DNA from: Tretioscincus oriximinensis
Lineage: Eukaryota; Chordata; Lepidosauria; Squamata; Gymnophthalmidae
Length of the DNA stretch: 64,000 nt
NCBI GenBank assembly: GCA_022410635.1
Contig: JAJVDF010000191.1
Location: 268,928 to 332,927 of the forward strand
Reading direction: 5' to 3'
A model generated the notes under the pieces. The model was not told the DNA's origin. It made no database searches and saw only the letters and a list, made by a program, of their open reading frames with translations. Position numbers and translations under genes: made by a program. Below are positions 10,262-19,980 of this stretch, piece after piece (the stretch's first letter is position 1; each line of letters opens with the position of its first letter).

Positions 10262-10838
10262 GTTCAAATGCTGTGTACAATTCTGGTCACCACACCTTAG
10301 AAAGAATATTGTGAAACTGGAGAAGGTGCAAAAAAATTCAACAAGAAAGCTCAGGGGACTGGAATAGAATCCCTTACGAAATCAGGCTGCAACATGTGAG
10401 CCTCTTCAGCCTCAAAGACGACACTTAAGAAGTATATAAAATCATGCATGAGGTGAATAAAGAGAATAGAGAAAAATATTTTATCTGTCACACAACACTA
10501 GGATTGAAGATAGTCTTTGAAGCCAATAGACAGAAGACTTAGGACAGACATGGGGAAGTATTTTTCAATCCAGGGGATCATTGGTCTGTGAAATTTACTT
10601 CCAGAAGATGTGGTGGTAACTAGCAGGCTGGATAGTTTCAAGACAGAATTAGAGAAATTCATGGAAGTCAAGGGTATCAATAGTTATTAGGATGTTCCCC
10701 AGAAAGAAAAATAGGCAGGATTCTTGAAATATAATTTGCAGAAAGTCAAGAATTATTGAGGGTTTTTCCTGCTTGAGATGCCAGAAGCAATTGGTGGACC
10801 ATTAGGTGAGACAGGATGCTGAATTAGACAAGGTATGG
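10262..10838 (+). mobile_element. CR1 LINE 3' end, subfamily A, decayed
   Basis: The landmarks follow the subfamily A order: ACAATTCTGGTCACCACACC, AACTGGAGAAGGTGCA, AGGCTGCAACATGTGAGCCT, ACACAACACTAGGA, and a 3' UTR with GGTGGACCATTAGGTGAGAC. Stops and a deletion inside the ORF show an old copy. The last 20 bp of the subfamily A tail are replaced by a subfamily B tail at 10845. Confidence 0.82.
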
Positions 10839-10844
10839 CCTAAT

Positions 10845-10908
10845 CTTGAGCAGGGGTCGGACCCCATGATTCTGGAGATCACCTCCAACTCTGTGATTCT
10901 ATGATAAA
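10845..10908 (+). mobile_element. CR1 subfamily B 3' terminus
   Basis: GAGCAGGGGTCGGACCCCAT, then GGAGATCACCTCCAACTCTG and TGATTCTATGATAA form the subfamily B 3' end, joined head-to-tail to a subfamily A body. It may be a 3'-truncated fragment inserted into the subfamily A copy or a template-switch product. Confidence 0.7.
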
Positions 10909-10915
10909 AACATGA

Positions 10916-10938
10916 AGTGCCTCGGAATCATGGGGTCC
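10916..10938 (-). mobile_element. CR1 subfamily B, 3' edge (split by LTR)
   Basis: GGAATCATGGGGTCC is the reverse complement of the subfamily B 3' end and joins 11623-11722 once the LTR is removed. GGGTCC at 10933-10938 is the left copy of the target duplication. Confidence 0.75.
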
Positions 10939-11622
10939 TGTCGGGGTTCTCTATTAGGAATATACTAATTGGCATAATATTTTTTGATACAAAGGTATAC
11001 AAGCACAGGCCTCATGTCTGCAAAATTTCGGGGAATTTTCCAGCCTAGGGTGTTGCAAGAGGACTAATCTCCCTTCCTGCCCTGAAGCTATTCCCCGCTG
11101 TGCCTTGTTTACCTGCACCCATTATCTCTAGGTGCATTCATTAACTCGGGAGCTTTGGCTTAATGACATTAATCAACTGCCTGATAGCTCTGAGGAAGTT
11201 CTGGCTATACCTCTCCAGGAGGTGAACAGGTCCTGAAAGCTGCAGGGAGCAATCTTGTACCACCCAAACCATGCCCATATTTGGAATTTCCTGACACAGG
11301 CTGCACCCCTGGGGAGGAGGGAGAAACGTTACACAGGTGTCACCACCTCTGGTCTGCCCCAAACCACAACTTCGGAACACCCATTCTCTGACATCACTTT
11401 TCTTGTACATGCCTTCTGATTGTATGTCAATAAAAACCTGTGCACAAGGGTGCTCAGGAGGTTTCATACCCACGTGGGCCTCCTAGATCTTGTCTCTTGA
11501 TCTAAGCTTATGGCCTCTGCGTGAGTTCTTGATGGGAGTCAGAATCTACACGTAACCNTATCCTGATGATCAGCTGCTTCTGATGTGCTGGTACCTAATA
11601 ACATGGTAGCAAACCCCCGTTA
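10939..11622 (+). mobile_element. Solo LTR of an endogenous retrovirus-like element, copy 1
   Basis: The block starts TGTCGGGGTT and ends AACCCCCGTTA, giving imperfect short inverted termini. It is flanked by GGGTCC on both sides (10933-10938 and 11623-11628), and its excision restores a continuous CR1 tail. AATAAA lies at 11429-11434, followed by a GT-rich R/U5-like section. The copy at 52938-53698 shares the start, AGAGAAACG-ACACAGGTGT, TCAATAAAAACCT and TTTATGGCCTCTG-GTGA landmarks. A target duplication of about 6 bp would fit class II-like ERVs, but no internal region remains, so the class is inferred. It carries no coding sequence. Confidence 0.85.
11429..11434 (+). promoter_or_regulatory. 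LTR polyadenylation signal AATAAA
   Basis: The hexamer lies inside TCAATAAAAACCTGTGCAC, about 190 bp from the LTR end, the expected U3/R position. It is conserved in the second LTR at 53518-53523. Confidence 0.7.
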
Positions 11623-11722
11623 GGGTCCAAACCCCTGCTCAATGCAGGATTCACTGAGATTGCCCAGTTTCAGACTACCAGCGAAGGAGAATTCACCACC
11701 TCCTGTGGCAATCTATTCCACT
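11623..11722 (-). mobile_element. CR1 subfamily B 3' fragment (continuation)
   Basis: ACCCCTGCTCAATGCAGGAT, then GAATTCACCACCTCCTGTGG and CAATCTATTCCACT match 40520-40640. It is truncated at 11722. Confidence 0.85.
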
Positions 11723-12330
11723 TGGATCAGTTCGGTCTACTCTGAAAAGTGACAATGAAAACCCACATAACTACAGACAAGGGTCTATGGGATCTAGGAG
11801 TGCCTGCAGCTCTGTGATCATGGGAACTACCTGAAAGGCAGATGTTTGGAAGTTTGATTCCTTTCCATTCCTGAAAAGCAGAACAGTGGCAAATGAATTC
11901 TGCATCCCCGGTGTTCCCAGGCAATTCAGAATTGGCCACTGTTCAGTGGAGCCCAAAAACAATAACAAAGATTATTAACTTAATCACATCTTGGTAGGGA
12001 ATATATATGTTGCAACCTTTTCCCCAAGGCCAAGGACTCCGCCCTTGCAAAGGAAAACCCATCGCATTGTGCAGGAATTCTGAACAAGGTCAGGGCTGTG
12101 TACTTCTGATAGCACAAAGCCAGAAATTTCCCCCAGCACCTCCCCCCCTCAGTATCTGCACAGGTGTTTCTGTCCAACAAATAAACCTGGCAAGAGAATA
12201 AAGGTGGTGTGCTATGAATTGAACTCAGCTTCTTATCTGCATTCTGTGGGCGGATGTGCAGAGATGTTTGCACAGGCTTTATCACAAATCCTTCCATGCA
12301 TTCTGAGAAAAGGCCTCGTAAAATCATTTG
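11723..12330. other. Unclassified DNA, no gene seen
   Basis: The sequence looks low-copy, with no shared landmarks elsewhere in the window. CAATAAACC at about 12178 could be a chance polyadenylation signal. No coding domain is visible in the 64-106 codon frames. Confidence 0.5.
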
Positions 12331-12478
12331 TCTTTTCTTCTTCTTCTTCTTCTTCTTCTTCTTCTTCTTCTTCTTCTTCTTCTTCTTCTTCTTCTTCTTC
12401 TCCTCCTCCTCCTCCTCCTCCTCCTCCTCCTCCTCCTCCTCCTCCTTCTCCTTCTCCTTCTCCTTCTCCTTCTTTCTT
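12331..12478. repeat. CTT then CCT triplet microsatellite
   Basis: About 23 CTT units (12331-12401) are followed by about 14 CCT units and mixed CTTCTC units to 12478. All six frames are open here because the triplets contain no stop, producing spurious poly-Ser, poly-Leu, poly-Phe, poly-Glu and poly-Lys frames. No SINE body adjoins this array, unlike the other GAA/CTT arrays. Confidence 0.97.
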
Positions 12479-12782
12479 TTTCCAAACTGCCATTGCCTCG
12501 TGCAGGACCTGTTCTCCTTTCTAGAGCTTGTTTGCTCACTTCTGTGATGCTGGATTGAAAAGTCACTCGAGTCTTCTACTGCTCTGGTGCGTTTCCAATC
12601 CCAGGCATGTTCATTATTAATCATTGCTGCAGAACGTTTGCAGCCTAGTCCGGGTTTTGCAACCCACAGGTGAGAGATAAGGAGGCCTATTATTTCAGCA
12701 AATGAAAATCTTCTCTAAAGCAAACATTGACTGCTGTGCAAAAATCCACAGTTTTATATTTTAAGATATTTGTAAGATCCTA
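12479..12782. other. Unclassified DNA
   Basis: No repeat family shared with the window and no coding signal. Confidence 0.45.
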
Positions 12783-13590
12783 AGAAACGAAGAGGAGTCC
12801 TGCTGAATGAGGCTGGAGCCCATCTAGTCCAGCCTTCTGTCTCAGACAGCAGTCCACCAATTGCACCTGGGCAGCCTGGAACAGAAAAAGGCAAAATCTT
12901 CAACTGTTCTCAATGCCCTGCAAATGGCATTTCAGGAATCCTGCCTGTTGCTCCATCCCAGAGGCAGCATCAAGACATCCATCCTAGTAGCTGTTTATAC
13001 CCTTGGCTTCCATTACTAATCCTATCTTAAAGCTATCTAGGCTGCTAGCTACTACCACCTCTTCTGGAAGTAAATTTCACAGGCCAACAACCCTCTGGGT
13101 GAAAAAAATACCTTCCTTTGCCAGTCCTCACTCTTCTGCCCATCAGTTTCAAGGAGTGCACCCTGGTCCTAGTGTTGTGTGATAAAGAAAATAGTTTTTC
13201 TCTATTCACCTTATCCATCCCGTGCATGATTTTATACACCTCAATAAGTTCTCCTGTCAGCTGTCTTTCGAGGCTGAAGAGGCCCAGACGTTGCAGTCGG
13301 ATTTCATAAGGGAGGTGCTCCAGCCCCTTGATCATTCTTGTTGCTCTTTTCTGCACCTTCTCCTGTTCCACAATATCCTTTGAGAGATGTGGAGACCAAA
13401 TTTGTACACAGTATTCCAAAATGGGACCTCACCACAGATTTATAAAGAGACAAAACAACACTTGCTGACTTGTTTTCAATTCCTTTCCTAATTATCCCCA
13501 ACATGGAATTTGCCTTTTTTGCTGCTGCTGCACACTGGGTTGACACCTTCATTGAACTATCTTACCAACCTTTCAAGATCTTTTTCCTGC
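12783..13590 (-). mobile_element. CR1 LINE 3' end, subfamily A
   Basis: The minus-strand frames give CAAAAKKANSMLGIIRKGIE, then SVVLSLYKSVVRSHFG, VQKRATRMIKGLEHLPYEIR, SLSHNTRTRVHSLKLMGRR and YFFHPEG. These are the C-terminal part of CR1 ORF2 after the RT domain, with two frameshifts. The 3' UTR runs to 12783. It is a 5'-truncated copy of about 800 bp. Confidence 0.93.
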
Positions 13591-14290
13591 TCTGTCAGGG
13601 GTGAACTGACCATGGTGTCTGCTTGGCCAAAGGCCATAATGAAGTGGGTCCTTCTGTCCACCCAGGTTCTACCTGCGTTTTAAACGCTGCAGTTGGCCAG
13701 TCCTGGCAACTGTATGAGAATTCTGCATATGATAATTCTCATACAGATATTTCCCCTGGGTGGATCTGTGTCTGGGCAGGGCCAGGGTGGAGTCTGAGGC
13801 CAGGATGGGGCCTTGTGTCCAGCCTTATGGGTGGTCCCTCCTTTGCTTCCTGGCGACCAATATTTTTACACGCATTCTGGCTCACGGCTCTCCTTCCTTA
13901 CACTTTTCTCCATTTCCTGGAGATTTTCTTTGGATCAGGATTTTTAAGCCTTCCAGAACAGTGAAAGGCTGTAGTTTCTGGTTGTCTAAAGCTTTATTTT
14001 TTATTTTATTATTTTAAAAGCACCGAATAAACAAGAAAACACAGCCAGACCCGTCTGATGAAATTGTTCCTTGTAAACTCTTAAAAGCATGAAACAGAAA
14101 ATGAGGGCACAGCTTTCTAGCGTTGAAAGAACAGCCAGATCCCCTGGTGCCTGTTCTACGTTGAATCTAGCACTTTGAACAGCTGAATAGAAAAGTTATA
14201 TTTTAGTAGCTGTAGATACAAGCGAAACTTGCACGCTATGAACATTTTGTATGCATCTCCTTCAAATGCAGAAACCTTGAAAATTCGTTA
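13591..14290. other. Unclassified DNA, no gene seen
   Basis: No domain or shared repeat is visible. A 14-bp inverted pair, ATGAGAATT/AATTCTCAT, lies near 13711-13743. The 113-codon frame at 13623-13964 has no recognisable domain. Confidence 0.5.
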
Positions 14291-14294
14291 GAAT

Positions 14295-14575
14295 CTCAGA
14301 GAAGCCCTGCAGAATGGGGCCGGAGCCCACCTAGTTCAGCCTTCTGTCTCATACAAATTGCACCTGAGAAGTCTCCAGCAGAAGGCTGCAAAACCCTTAC
14401 CTGTTCTCAACTCCCTGCAAATGGTAGGAATCCTGCCTGTTTCTCCACCTCAGAGGAAGCATCTAAAGATCCATCCTAATAGCTATTTATACCCTTGACT
14501 TCCATGAACTTGTCTAATCCTGTCTTAAAGCTATCCAGGTTACTAGCTACCACCACCTCTTCTGGAAGTTAAATT
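14295..14575 (-). mobile_element. CR1 LINE 3' UTR fragment, subfamily A
   Basis: The landmarks are AGCCCTGCAGAATGGGGCCG, CTCCCTGCAAATGGTAGG, CCATCCTAATAGCTATTTAT and TAGCTACCACCACCTCTTCT. This is the last 280 bp of the element only. Confidence 0.9.
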
Positions 14576-14724
14576 CTCCTTCTTTATCCTAATGAACACA
14601 TTTGCATTGACCAGATTAAAGTCCAGTTTTGCACAGACTGAGTAATGCGTTTCGTTCTAACACATCAACAATACATTAAATGTGCCTCTAAAATATATTA
14701 CTTTACAAACACTTTAGTAATGGA

Positions 14725-15160
14725 ATTTCTAGCAAGGGGTCTAATGTGCTTTTGTAGACGAATCCACTTTGTCAGATGGATGGATAGGTGGGTGGCTAGA
14801 TGGATGGATAGATGCCTGAATGGAAAGAGAGAGAAACAGAGAGAGAAATATTCTAGCACGGATGTCTTGTAACATCTTAGAGGCTAACAAGAAACTGGTA
14901 AGCAGTATGGAGAGAGAGAGAATGAGAGAGAAAAGAGAGGTAGATGGAGAGAGAAATGTTCTAGGTAGATAGGATGAATAGATGGACAGAGAAAGATATT
15001 CCAACAAGGATTTCTTGTAGCAGCCTTAGAGACTAACAAAAATGGTAGGCAGTATGAGCTTTTGTAGACAAATAAACAGATGGATAGAGAGAGATTATAG
15101 CAAGAGGGTCTCATAGAGCTTTACAAACTAACAAGAAAAAAAACCCAAGGCTGCATGGAT
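14725..15160. repeat. Tandem units of a TAACAAG-type repeat with GATA/GAGA spacers
   Basis: Successive blocks begin TTCTAGCA or TTCCAACA (14726, 14850, 14998, and ATAGCAAG at 15094). They contain CTTGTA-CA-CTTAGAG-CTAACAAG-A and AGTATGAGCTTTTGTAGAC, and each is followed by GATGGATAG or GAGAGAG runs. The single-copy core resembles the foldback MITE arms at 38673-38870. A further core lies at 15777-15860 beyond the GATA array, so the whole 14.7-15.9 kb region looks like a higher-order amplification of MITE fragment plus microsatellite. Confidence 0.65.
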
Positions 15161-15164
15161 GAAC

Positions 15165-15709
15165 AGACAGACGGATAGATGGAGAGAGAGAGACAGAGAC
15201 AGAGAGACGAGACAGATAGAGAGGCAGGCAGATAGAGAGATAGATAGATGATAGATATATAGATAGATGATAGATAGATAGATGATAGATTGAAGATAGA
15301 TAGATGATAGATTGAAGATAGATAGATGATAGATAGATAGATGATAGATAGAAGAGAGATTGAAGAGAGATAGATGATAGATAGATAGATAGATGATAGA
15401 TAGATAGATAGATAGATAGATGATAGATAGATGATAGATAGATGATAGATAGATGATAGATAGATAGATAGATGATAGATAGATAGATAGATAGATAGAT
15501 GATAGATAGATGATAGATAGATGATAGATAGATGATAGATTGAAGATAGATAGATGGATAGATAGATAGATAGATAGATGATAGATAGATGATAGATGAT
15601 AGATAGAAGATAGATAGATTGAAGATAGATTGAAGATAGATTGAAGATAGATTGAAGATAGATAGATAGATAGATAGATAGATATAGATAGATAGATAGA
15701 TAGATAGAT

Positions 15710-15740
<31 letters not shown>

Positions 15741-15775
15741 TAGATAGATAGATAGATAGATAGATTAGATAATAG
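15165..15775. repeat. GATA microsatellite, about 610 bp
   Basis: An almost uninterrupted GATA array with periodic variants GATGATA, GAAGATA and GATATA. The regular spacing of the variants suggests recent slippage of larger blocks. The 219-codon minus-strand frame is a Ser/Ile/Tyr/Leu translation of the repeat. Confidence 0.97.
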
Positions 15776-15776
15776 C

Positions 15777-15870
15777 TGTTCTAGCAAGAGGGTCCTGTAC
15801 CACCTCCCATACTAAAAAGAAAAAGGTCAGCAACATGGGCTTTTCCTAAATAAATCTACAAAGGTTTCCA
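15777..15870. repeat. Further TAGCAAGAGGGTC core unit
   Basis: TTCTAGCAAGAGGGTCCTGT, then ACTAAAAAGAAAAAGGTCAG and AACATGGGCTTTTC repeat the unit seen at 15094-15140 and 14998-15065. Confidence 0.55.
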
Positions 15871-16521
15871 TTTCTACCTGCCCTGAAAAATTACCTAGGA
15901 TTTATTTGCACATTCACGTTCAGCAAGGCATTTTTCTCCTCCCTTGCCCGTCATGAGTTTGGCACAAGGGTTCTAATTCAAGAAGCAAAGTCTCCAACGG
16001 AAGCAACGGTTAGAAACGCATGTGAAGGAATCTGCCGTTCTCCTTCCAGACTCAGAGGGTTCATGCCTTGGCATTTTGCTAGGCTTGGGGTTTGGGTGGC
16101 CACAAACTTGAGAGCCACAAACGGTTCAGGAGAGGCAGACGTCTTCTTAAACAGGACTCAGTATTATTGGAATTATAAAGGGTCGCATTGATTTGCTGTC
16201 CCCACCCTGCTCCTGAGGAATCCTTTGAAAAGAAAAGTATTTATACTTNGAAAGGCAGGGTTATGTTTCGAGAAAAAAGAAATCCTCCTCCAGGCATGGG
16301 CTGATTAGACACCTTGCAAACAAGTTACCTGGAATGGAAAACGAGGTTTCGGCTTCTCTTCACAAATCCAGAGCAGCCGAGTTTTGTCTGTGATATCGAG
16401 CTGCTTTCTACAACTAGCAAACTTCTTAATCATGGACCAAGGTGTACAAGGTTAGTAAGTGAGGGGAGAAGGGAGAAAGGAAGAAAAAGAGTCAGTTTTA
16501 TAATCCACATAAAAGGGGATC
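15871..16521. other. Unclassified DNA, no gene seen
   Basis: No recognised repeat or domain. The last 30 bases (CCACATAAAAGGGGATCATA) resemble 17355-17378 (CTAACATAAAAGGGAATCAA), so the GATA array interrupts or duplicates a short sequence at the end of the Sauria SINE. Confidence 0.45.
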
Positions 16522-17345
16522 ATAGATAGGCAGATAGGTTGGTAGGTAGATGGATAGATAGGTAGATGGATAGATGGATAGATAGGTAGATGGATAGATA
16601 GATAGGTAGATGNNNNNNNNNNNNNNNNNNNNNNNNNNNNNNNNNNNNNNNNNNNNNNNNNNNNNNNNNNNNNNNNNNNNNNNNNNNNNNNNNNNNNNNN
16701 NNNNNNNNNNNNNNNNNNNNNNNNNNNNNNNNNNNNNNNNNNNNNNNNNNNNNNNNNNNNNNNNNNNNNNNNNNNNNNNNNNNNNNNNNNNNNNNNNNNN
16801 NNNNNNNNNNNNNNNNNNNNNNNNNNNNNNNNNNNNNNNNNNNNNNNNNNNNNNNNNNNNNNNNNNNNNNNNNNNNNNNNNNNNNNNNNNNNNNNNNNNN
16901 NNNNNNNNNNNNNNNNNNNNNNNNNNNNNNNNNNNNNNNNNNNNNNNNNNNNNNNNNNNNNNNNNNNNNNNNNNNNNNNNNNNNNNNNNNNNNNNNNNNN
17001 NNNNNNNNNNNNNNNNNNNNNNNNNNNNNNNNNNNNNNNNNNNNNNNNNNNNNNNNNNNNNNNNNNNNNNNNNNNNNNNNNNNNNNNNNNNNNNNNNNNN
17101 NNNNNNNNNNNGTAGATGGATAGATAGGTAGATGGATAGATGGATAGATAGGTAGATGGATAGGTAGATGGATAGATGGATAGATGGATAGATAGGTAGA
17201 TGGATAGATAGGTAGATGGATAGGTAGGTAGATGGATAGATAGGTAGATGGATAGATAGGTAGATGGATAGATAGGTAGATGGATAGATAGGTAGATGGA
17301 TAGTTGGATAGATAGGTAGATGGATGGATAGATAGATGGATATAT
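16522..17345. repeat. GATAGATG/GGTAGATG microsatellite with assembly gap
   Basis: Units of GGTAGATGGATAGATA run on both sides of a 499-base N gap (16613-17111), so the true array length is unknown. It abuts the 3' end of a minus-strand Sauria SINE at 17350. The frames through it are repeat translations. Confidence 0.96.
16613..17111. other. Assembly gap (499 N)
   Basis: A run of N inside the GATA/GATG array, presumably unresolved because of the repeat. Confidence 0.99.
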
Positions 17346-17349
17346 ATAT

Positions 17350-17578
17350 AGATAGGGAATCTAACATAAAAGGGAATCAAAGCGGCTTACGTCACCGTCT
17401 CATCTCTTCACAACAGACACCTTGTGAAGTCGTTGGGAACGAGAGAGCATCAAAGAAGCCTGATTAGGCCAAGGTCACCCAACTGATTTTGTGGAGGAGA
17501 GTAGAATTGAACCAGGAGACTTCCAGATCAGAGTCCGATGCTCTGACCACGACACCAGACTGGCTTTCATCAGAAAAG
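17350..17578 (-). mobile_element. Sauria-type SINE (minus)
   Basis: In reverse it reads GAAAGCCAGTCTGGTGTCGT, GGTCAGAGCATCGGACTCTG (A-box-like), GGTTCAATTCTACTC (B box) and CACAAGGTGTCTGTTGTGAA, then GTAAGCCGCTTTGATTCCC. It is a full-length or nearly full-length head and body, with its 3' tail replaced by the GATA array. Confidence 0.88.
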
Positions 17579-17639
17579 GCTGATGGGAGCCACTCTGGGA
17601 TCTTGTCCATGCAACGACAGCAAAGAAATGTNTATTTCT

Positions 17640-18366
17640 GCGGTTATTTCGCCCCAGAATGATCAGAACCATGATCTGGGGATCCTTTGTGATTCGTCTC
17701 CGTTGACAGCCAGGACGGCCGATTTCTATCTCTGGCTGTTTCGCTATCTTCGGCCATTTCCGGATGGCGATAACTTGGCCACAGTATTTAATACCTTGGT
17801 AACCTCCAGACTAGATTTCTACAATGCACTCTACGTGGGTCTACCCTTGAGAACAGTGCAGAGGCTGGAGCTAGTGCAGAACGCAGCAGCCTGACTCTGA
17901 TGGAATTCTCTGGCCGGACACANATCATGCCGGTCTTGAAAATCTGCACTGGCTGCCAATCTGCTATGGAGTCCAATTCAAGCATATGATGCTCTAAACA
18001 GCCTGGGCCATGGCTATCTGAAGGAACACCCTCTCCCATAGAGACTTGCCTGTACACTAAGAGCCTTCTGGTAGTTCCTCCCCTTTCAGGGGTGCACATA
18101 GGAGGGCCTTCTGTGTGGTGGCCCCCACACTCTGGAACAGCTTCCCTCTAGTCTAGAAACTTGCCTAGTGACTTCATTGTATTATTTGCAATGCCCGGTA
18201 AAAACACACACCTCTTACCCAGGCTTTTGACTCTTCATAGCTCCTTCTGCTTCTGTCCTTCCAGGGAGGGTGAGTGACTTGGGGAGAGAAGGTTTAGTTC
18301 TTTTAAAACATTTAATTAATGTATCCATTGTTTTAAATGTTCTTGATCTTGTTACCTGCCCTGGGA
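17640..18366 (+). mobile_element. L2-like LINE 3' end (split by a hAT-like element)
   Basis: The frame at 17740-17894 reads LVTSRLDFYNALYVGLPLRT, then VQRLELVQNAAA, the L2-type post-RT signature. Downstream are HWLPI-like, LGHGYLKE and TLEQLPSSLET blocks with stops. The 3' UTR ends CTTGTTACCTGCCCTGGGAT, interrupted at 18366; it resumes at 18920 with ATCAATGGTGAAGGGCAGG and a TAAATAAATAAA tail. The same tail is at 36540-36625 and 61080-61150. Confidence 0.85.
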
Positions 18367-18919
18367 TAGACTGACCAGATTTTCTGAGACCCAAACTGGA
18401 GTAATTAATATTCATGTTAATTTGCAAATTCATAAATATGCAAATTACCCACCAACATGCATTCCCTTCCCAAATTCCTGCCNGAGAAATCGGTGAAGCA
18501 TGTGAGAATTTTTTTAAGTGTGTGAGAATTTTTAAACTGAGAATTTTTGGAGTACATCAGAATTTTTTAATTTTTTTATAGAGGGGTGGGTGCCTTCAGA
18601 GGCTGGCGCCAGTTGCCAGAACTCCATAGTGGTGGTGCAGCAATTTGAAAAAAANNNTTTAAATGTGCGAGAAAGTTTTGAAGTGTGTGAGAATTTTTAT
18701 TTTTTACTGAGGGGAGGGTGCTTTAGGAGCTGGTCTCAGGTGCCAGAGCCCCCTAGTGGTGCTGCAGTGAATTAAAAAAAAATAAAAAAAAACATTATTA
18801 TTTTTTTTTTAAATTCATCAGCAAAAACTGGGGAAATGGCGTCCCCCCCCCCCAGGAGGGCAGAGTAGGCACCCCAAAACTGGGTTTCCCCCCAAAAAAG
18901 GGGGCATCTGCTCAGCCTA
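18367..18919 (-). mobile_element. hAT-like non-autonomous element, 553 bp
   Basis: The termini are TAGACTGACCAGATT and ATCTGCTCAGCCTA, imperfect inverted repeats. It is flanked by CCCTGGGA (18359-18366) and CACTGGGA (18920-18927), a 7/8 match. Removing it restores an L2 tail seen intact at 36575 and 61095. An 8-bp duplication is the hAT hallmark. Orientation follows the copy at 35892: the block with TTCTGAG-CCAAACTG and the octamer-like ATTCATAAATATGCAAAT is the 3' end. Inside are two diverged copies of a unit with GTGTGAGAATTTTT and GCC-GAGCCCCCTAGTGGTG. There is no transposase. Confidence 0.82.
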
Positions 18920-18982
18920 CACTGGGATCAATGGTGAAGGGCAGGATATGACTCATTTAAAATAAATAAATAAACTCATCAT
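18920..18982 (+). mobile_element. L2-like LINE tail (continuation)
   Basis: CACTGGGATCAATGGTGAAG, GGCAGGATATG and TAAATAAATAAA complete the L2 3' end begun at 17640. Confidence 0.8.
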
Positions 18983-18990
18983 CATCATGA

Positions 18991-19252
18991 GAGCCAGTTT
19001 GGTGTTGTGGTTAGAGTGCGGGACTCGTACCTGGTAGTCTCCCGGTTCAATTCCCCACTCCTCCATGAAAGCCAGCTGGGTGACCCTGGGCCAGTCACAG
19101 TTCTTTGAACTCTCCAAGCCCCACTTACTCCACAGTGTGTCTGTTGTGGAGAAAACAAGAAAAGCTATGTGCGCCACCCTATGGTTGGCTGNCCTGAGAC
19201 CTTCGGGTATAGGGCGGGATATAAATACAAACAAATAAATAATAATAATTCT
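18991..19252 (+). mobile_element. Sauria-type SINE, well preserved
   Basis: It starts GAGCCAGTTTGGTGTTGTGG and has the A-box-like GTGGTTAGAGTGCGG and B-box GGTTCAATTCC (19044-19054). The body has CTGGGTGACCCTGGGCCAGT and GTGTGTCTGTTGTGGAG. The 3' tail GCCTGAGACCTTCGGGTATA-GGCGGGATATAAAT is followed by AAATAA repeats and matches the L2-like LINE tail at 48006 and 54056. The tail identity implies mobilisation by that LINE. Confidence 0.92.
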
Positions 19253-19544
19253 GCTGTGTCAACTGTTGCATGCACGGTCATTTTTTTGTAACCACACACA
19301 TGGGCCACGTTGCAAACAAGGCAGCATATGCGTCCTAGTATAAGGAAAGCCAGCAGAAGCTGCCATTCAGATGCACCCAAGGTTCGGCTGGNGAACAAGA
19401 AATCATTGAACCTACAACCAGATGTTATTCATTCATTCCTCTATAGTTGGATATTCCAGAACAAAGCTGTTGGTGCTTTCTTCTGCCTAAAGCAATATAA
19501 ACTGTGCTGTATCCAAGAACGCCCAAGTACAGAATAGACGGGGT
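19253..19544. other. Unclassified DNA
   Basis: Nothing recognised apart from TAGTTGGATATTCCAGAACA, weakly like the inverted-repeat family at 22425. Confidence 0.4.
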
Positions 19545-19589
19545 TCATATGTAAACCATAACATACTGCCAGCTTCCTGTTTCTCTACT

Positions 19590-19980
19590 TCCGGACAGGA
19601 TTTCTGTTTCCTGTTTTGTGGTTCTAAGTTGTATTTTTGCCTGCTTTTCTNTGCTGGTTTTTCACAATGACTTATTATAAAAGCTTGGATGCCCAGCAGC
19701 TTCATGAAGCTGACCGTGGCAGCAGCAGCCCAAATGTGAAAAATGTGAAACAGAGGTGCTATTGTGCTGGCAATGGGGCATGCTGGGAAGTGTAGTCTGA
19801 GCAGAAGGCAGCCTCTCTGCCTACCTACTACAGCTCCCAGCATGCACCACACCTGTACCTGGGAGGGAAGTAACTTCTTTATCCAATCTGCGGCCAGTTC
19901 CGCTCATGGAAACATTTTTTATGCTTACAGAAAGAAGACGGCTGGGGGAACCTGTCTATAATGAAATAAGTAAGCATACA
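19590..19980 (+). repeat. Dispersed repeat with paired inverted ACTACA-CTCCCAG motifs, copy 1
   Basis: The landmarks are TTTCCTGTTTTGTGGTT, GCCTGCTTTTCT, GACTTATTATAAA, GGGCATGCTGGGAAGTGTAG (19777-19796), ACTACAGCTCCCAGCATGC (19827-19845), CCAATCTG, CTCATGGAAACATTTTTT and GAAGACGGCTGG. The same order occurs at 39905-40215 and, inverted, at 59080-59440. The two motifs face each other and resemble the SBS/ZNF143 consensus ACTACAATTCCCAGCATGC. There are no terminal repeats and no open frame; the class is unknown. Confidence 0.75.

Noticed and set aside
12204..12624. Long open frames of 80-214 codons on both strands
   Set aside because: They are translations of the CTT/CCT array (poly-Ser, poly-Leu, poly-Lys, poly-Glu) and have no coding evidence.
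15128..17380. Frames of 219-289 codons over the GATA regions
   Set aside because: GATA translation in part running through N bases; no protein.
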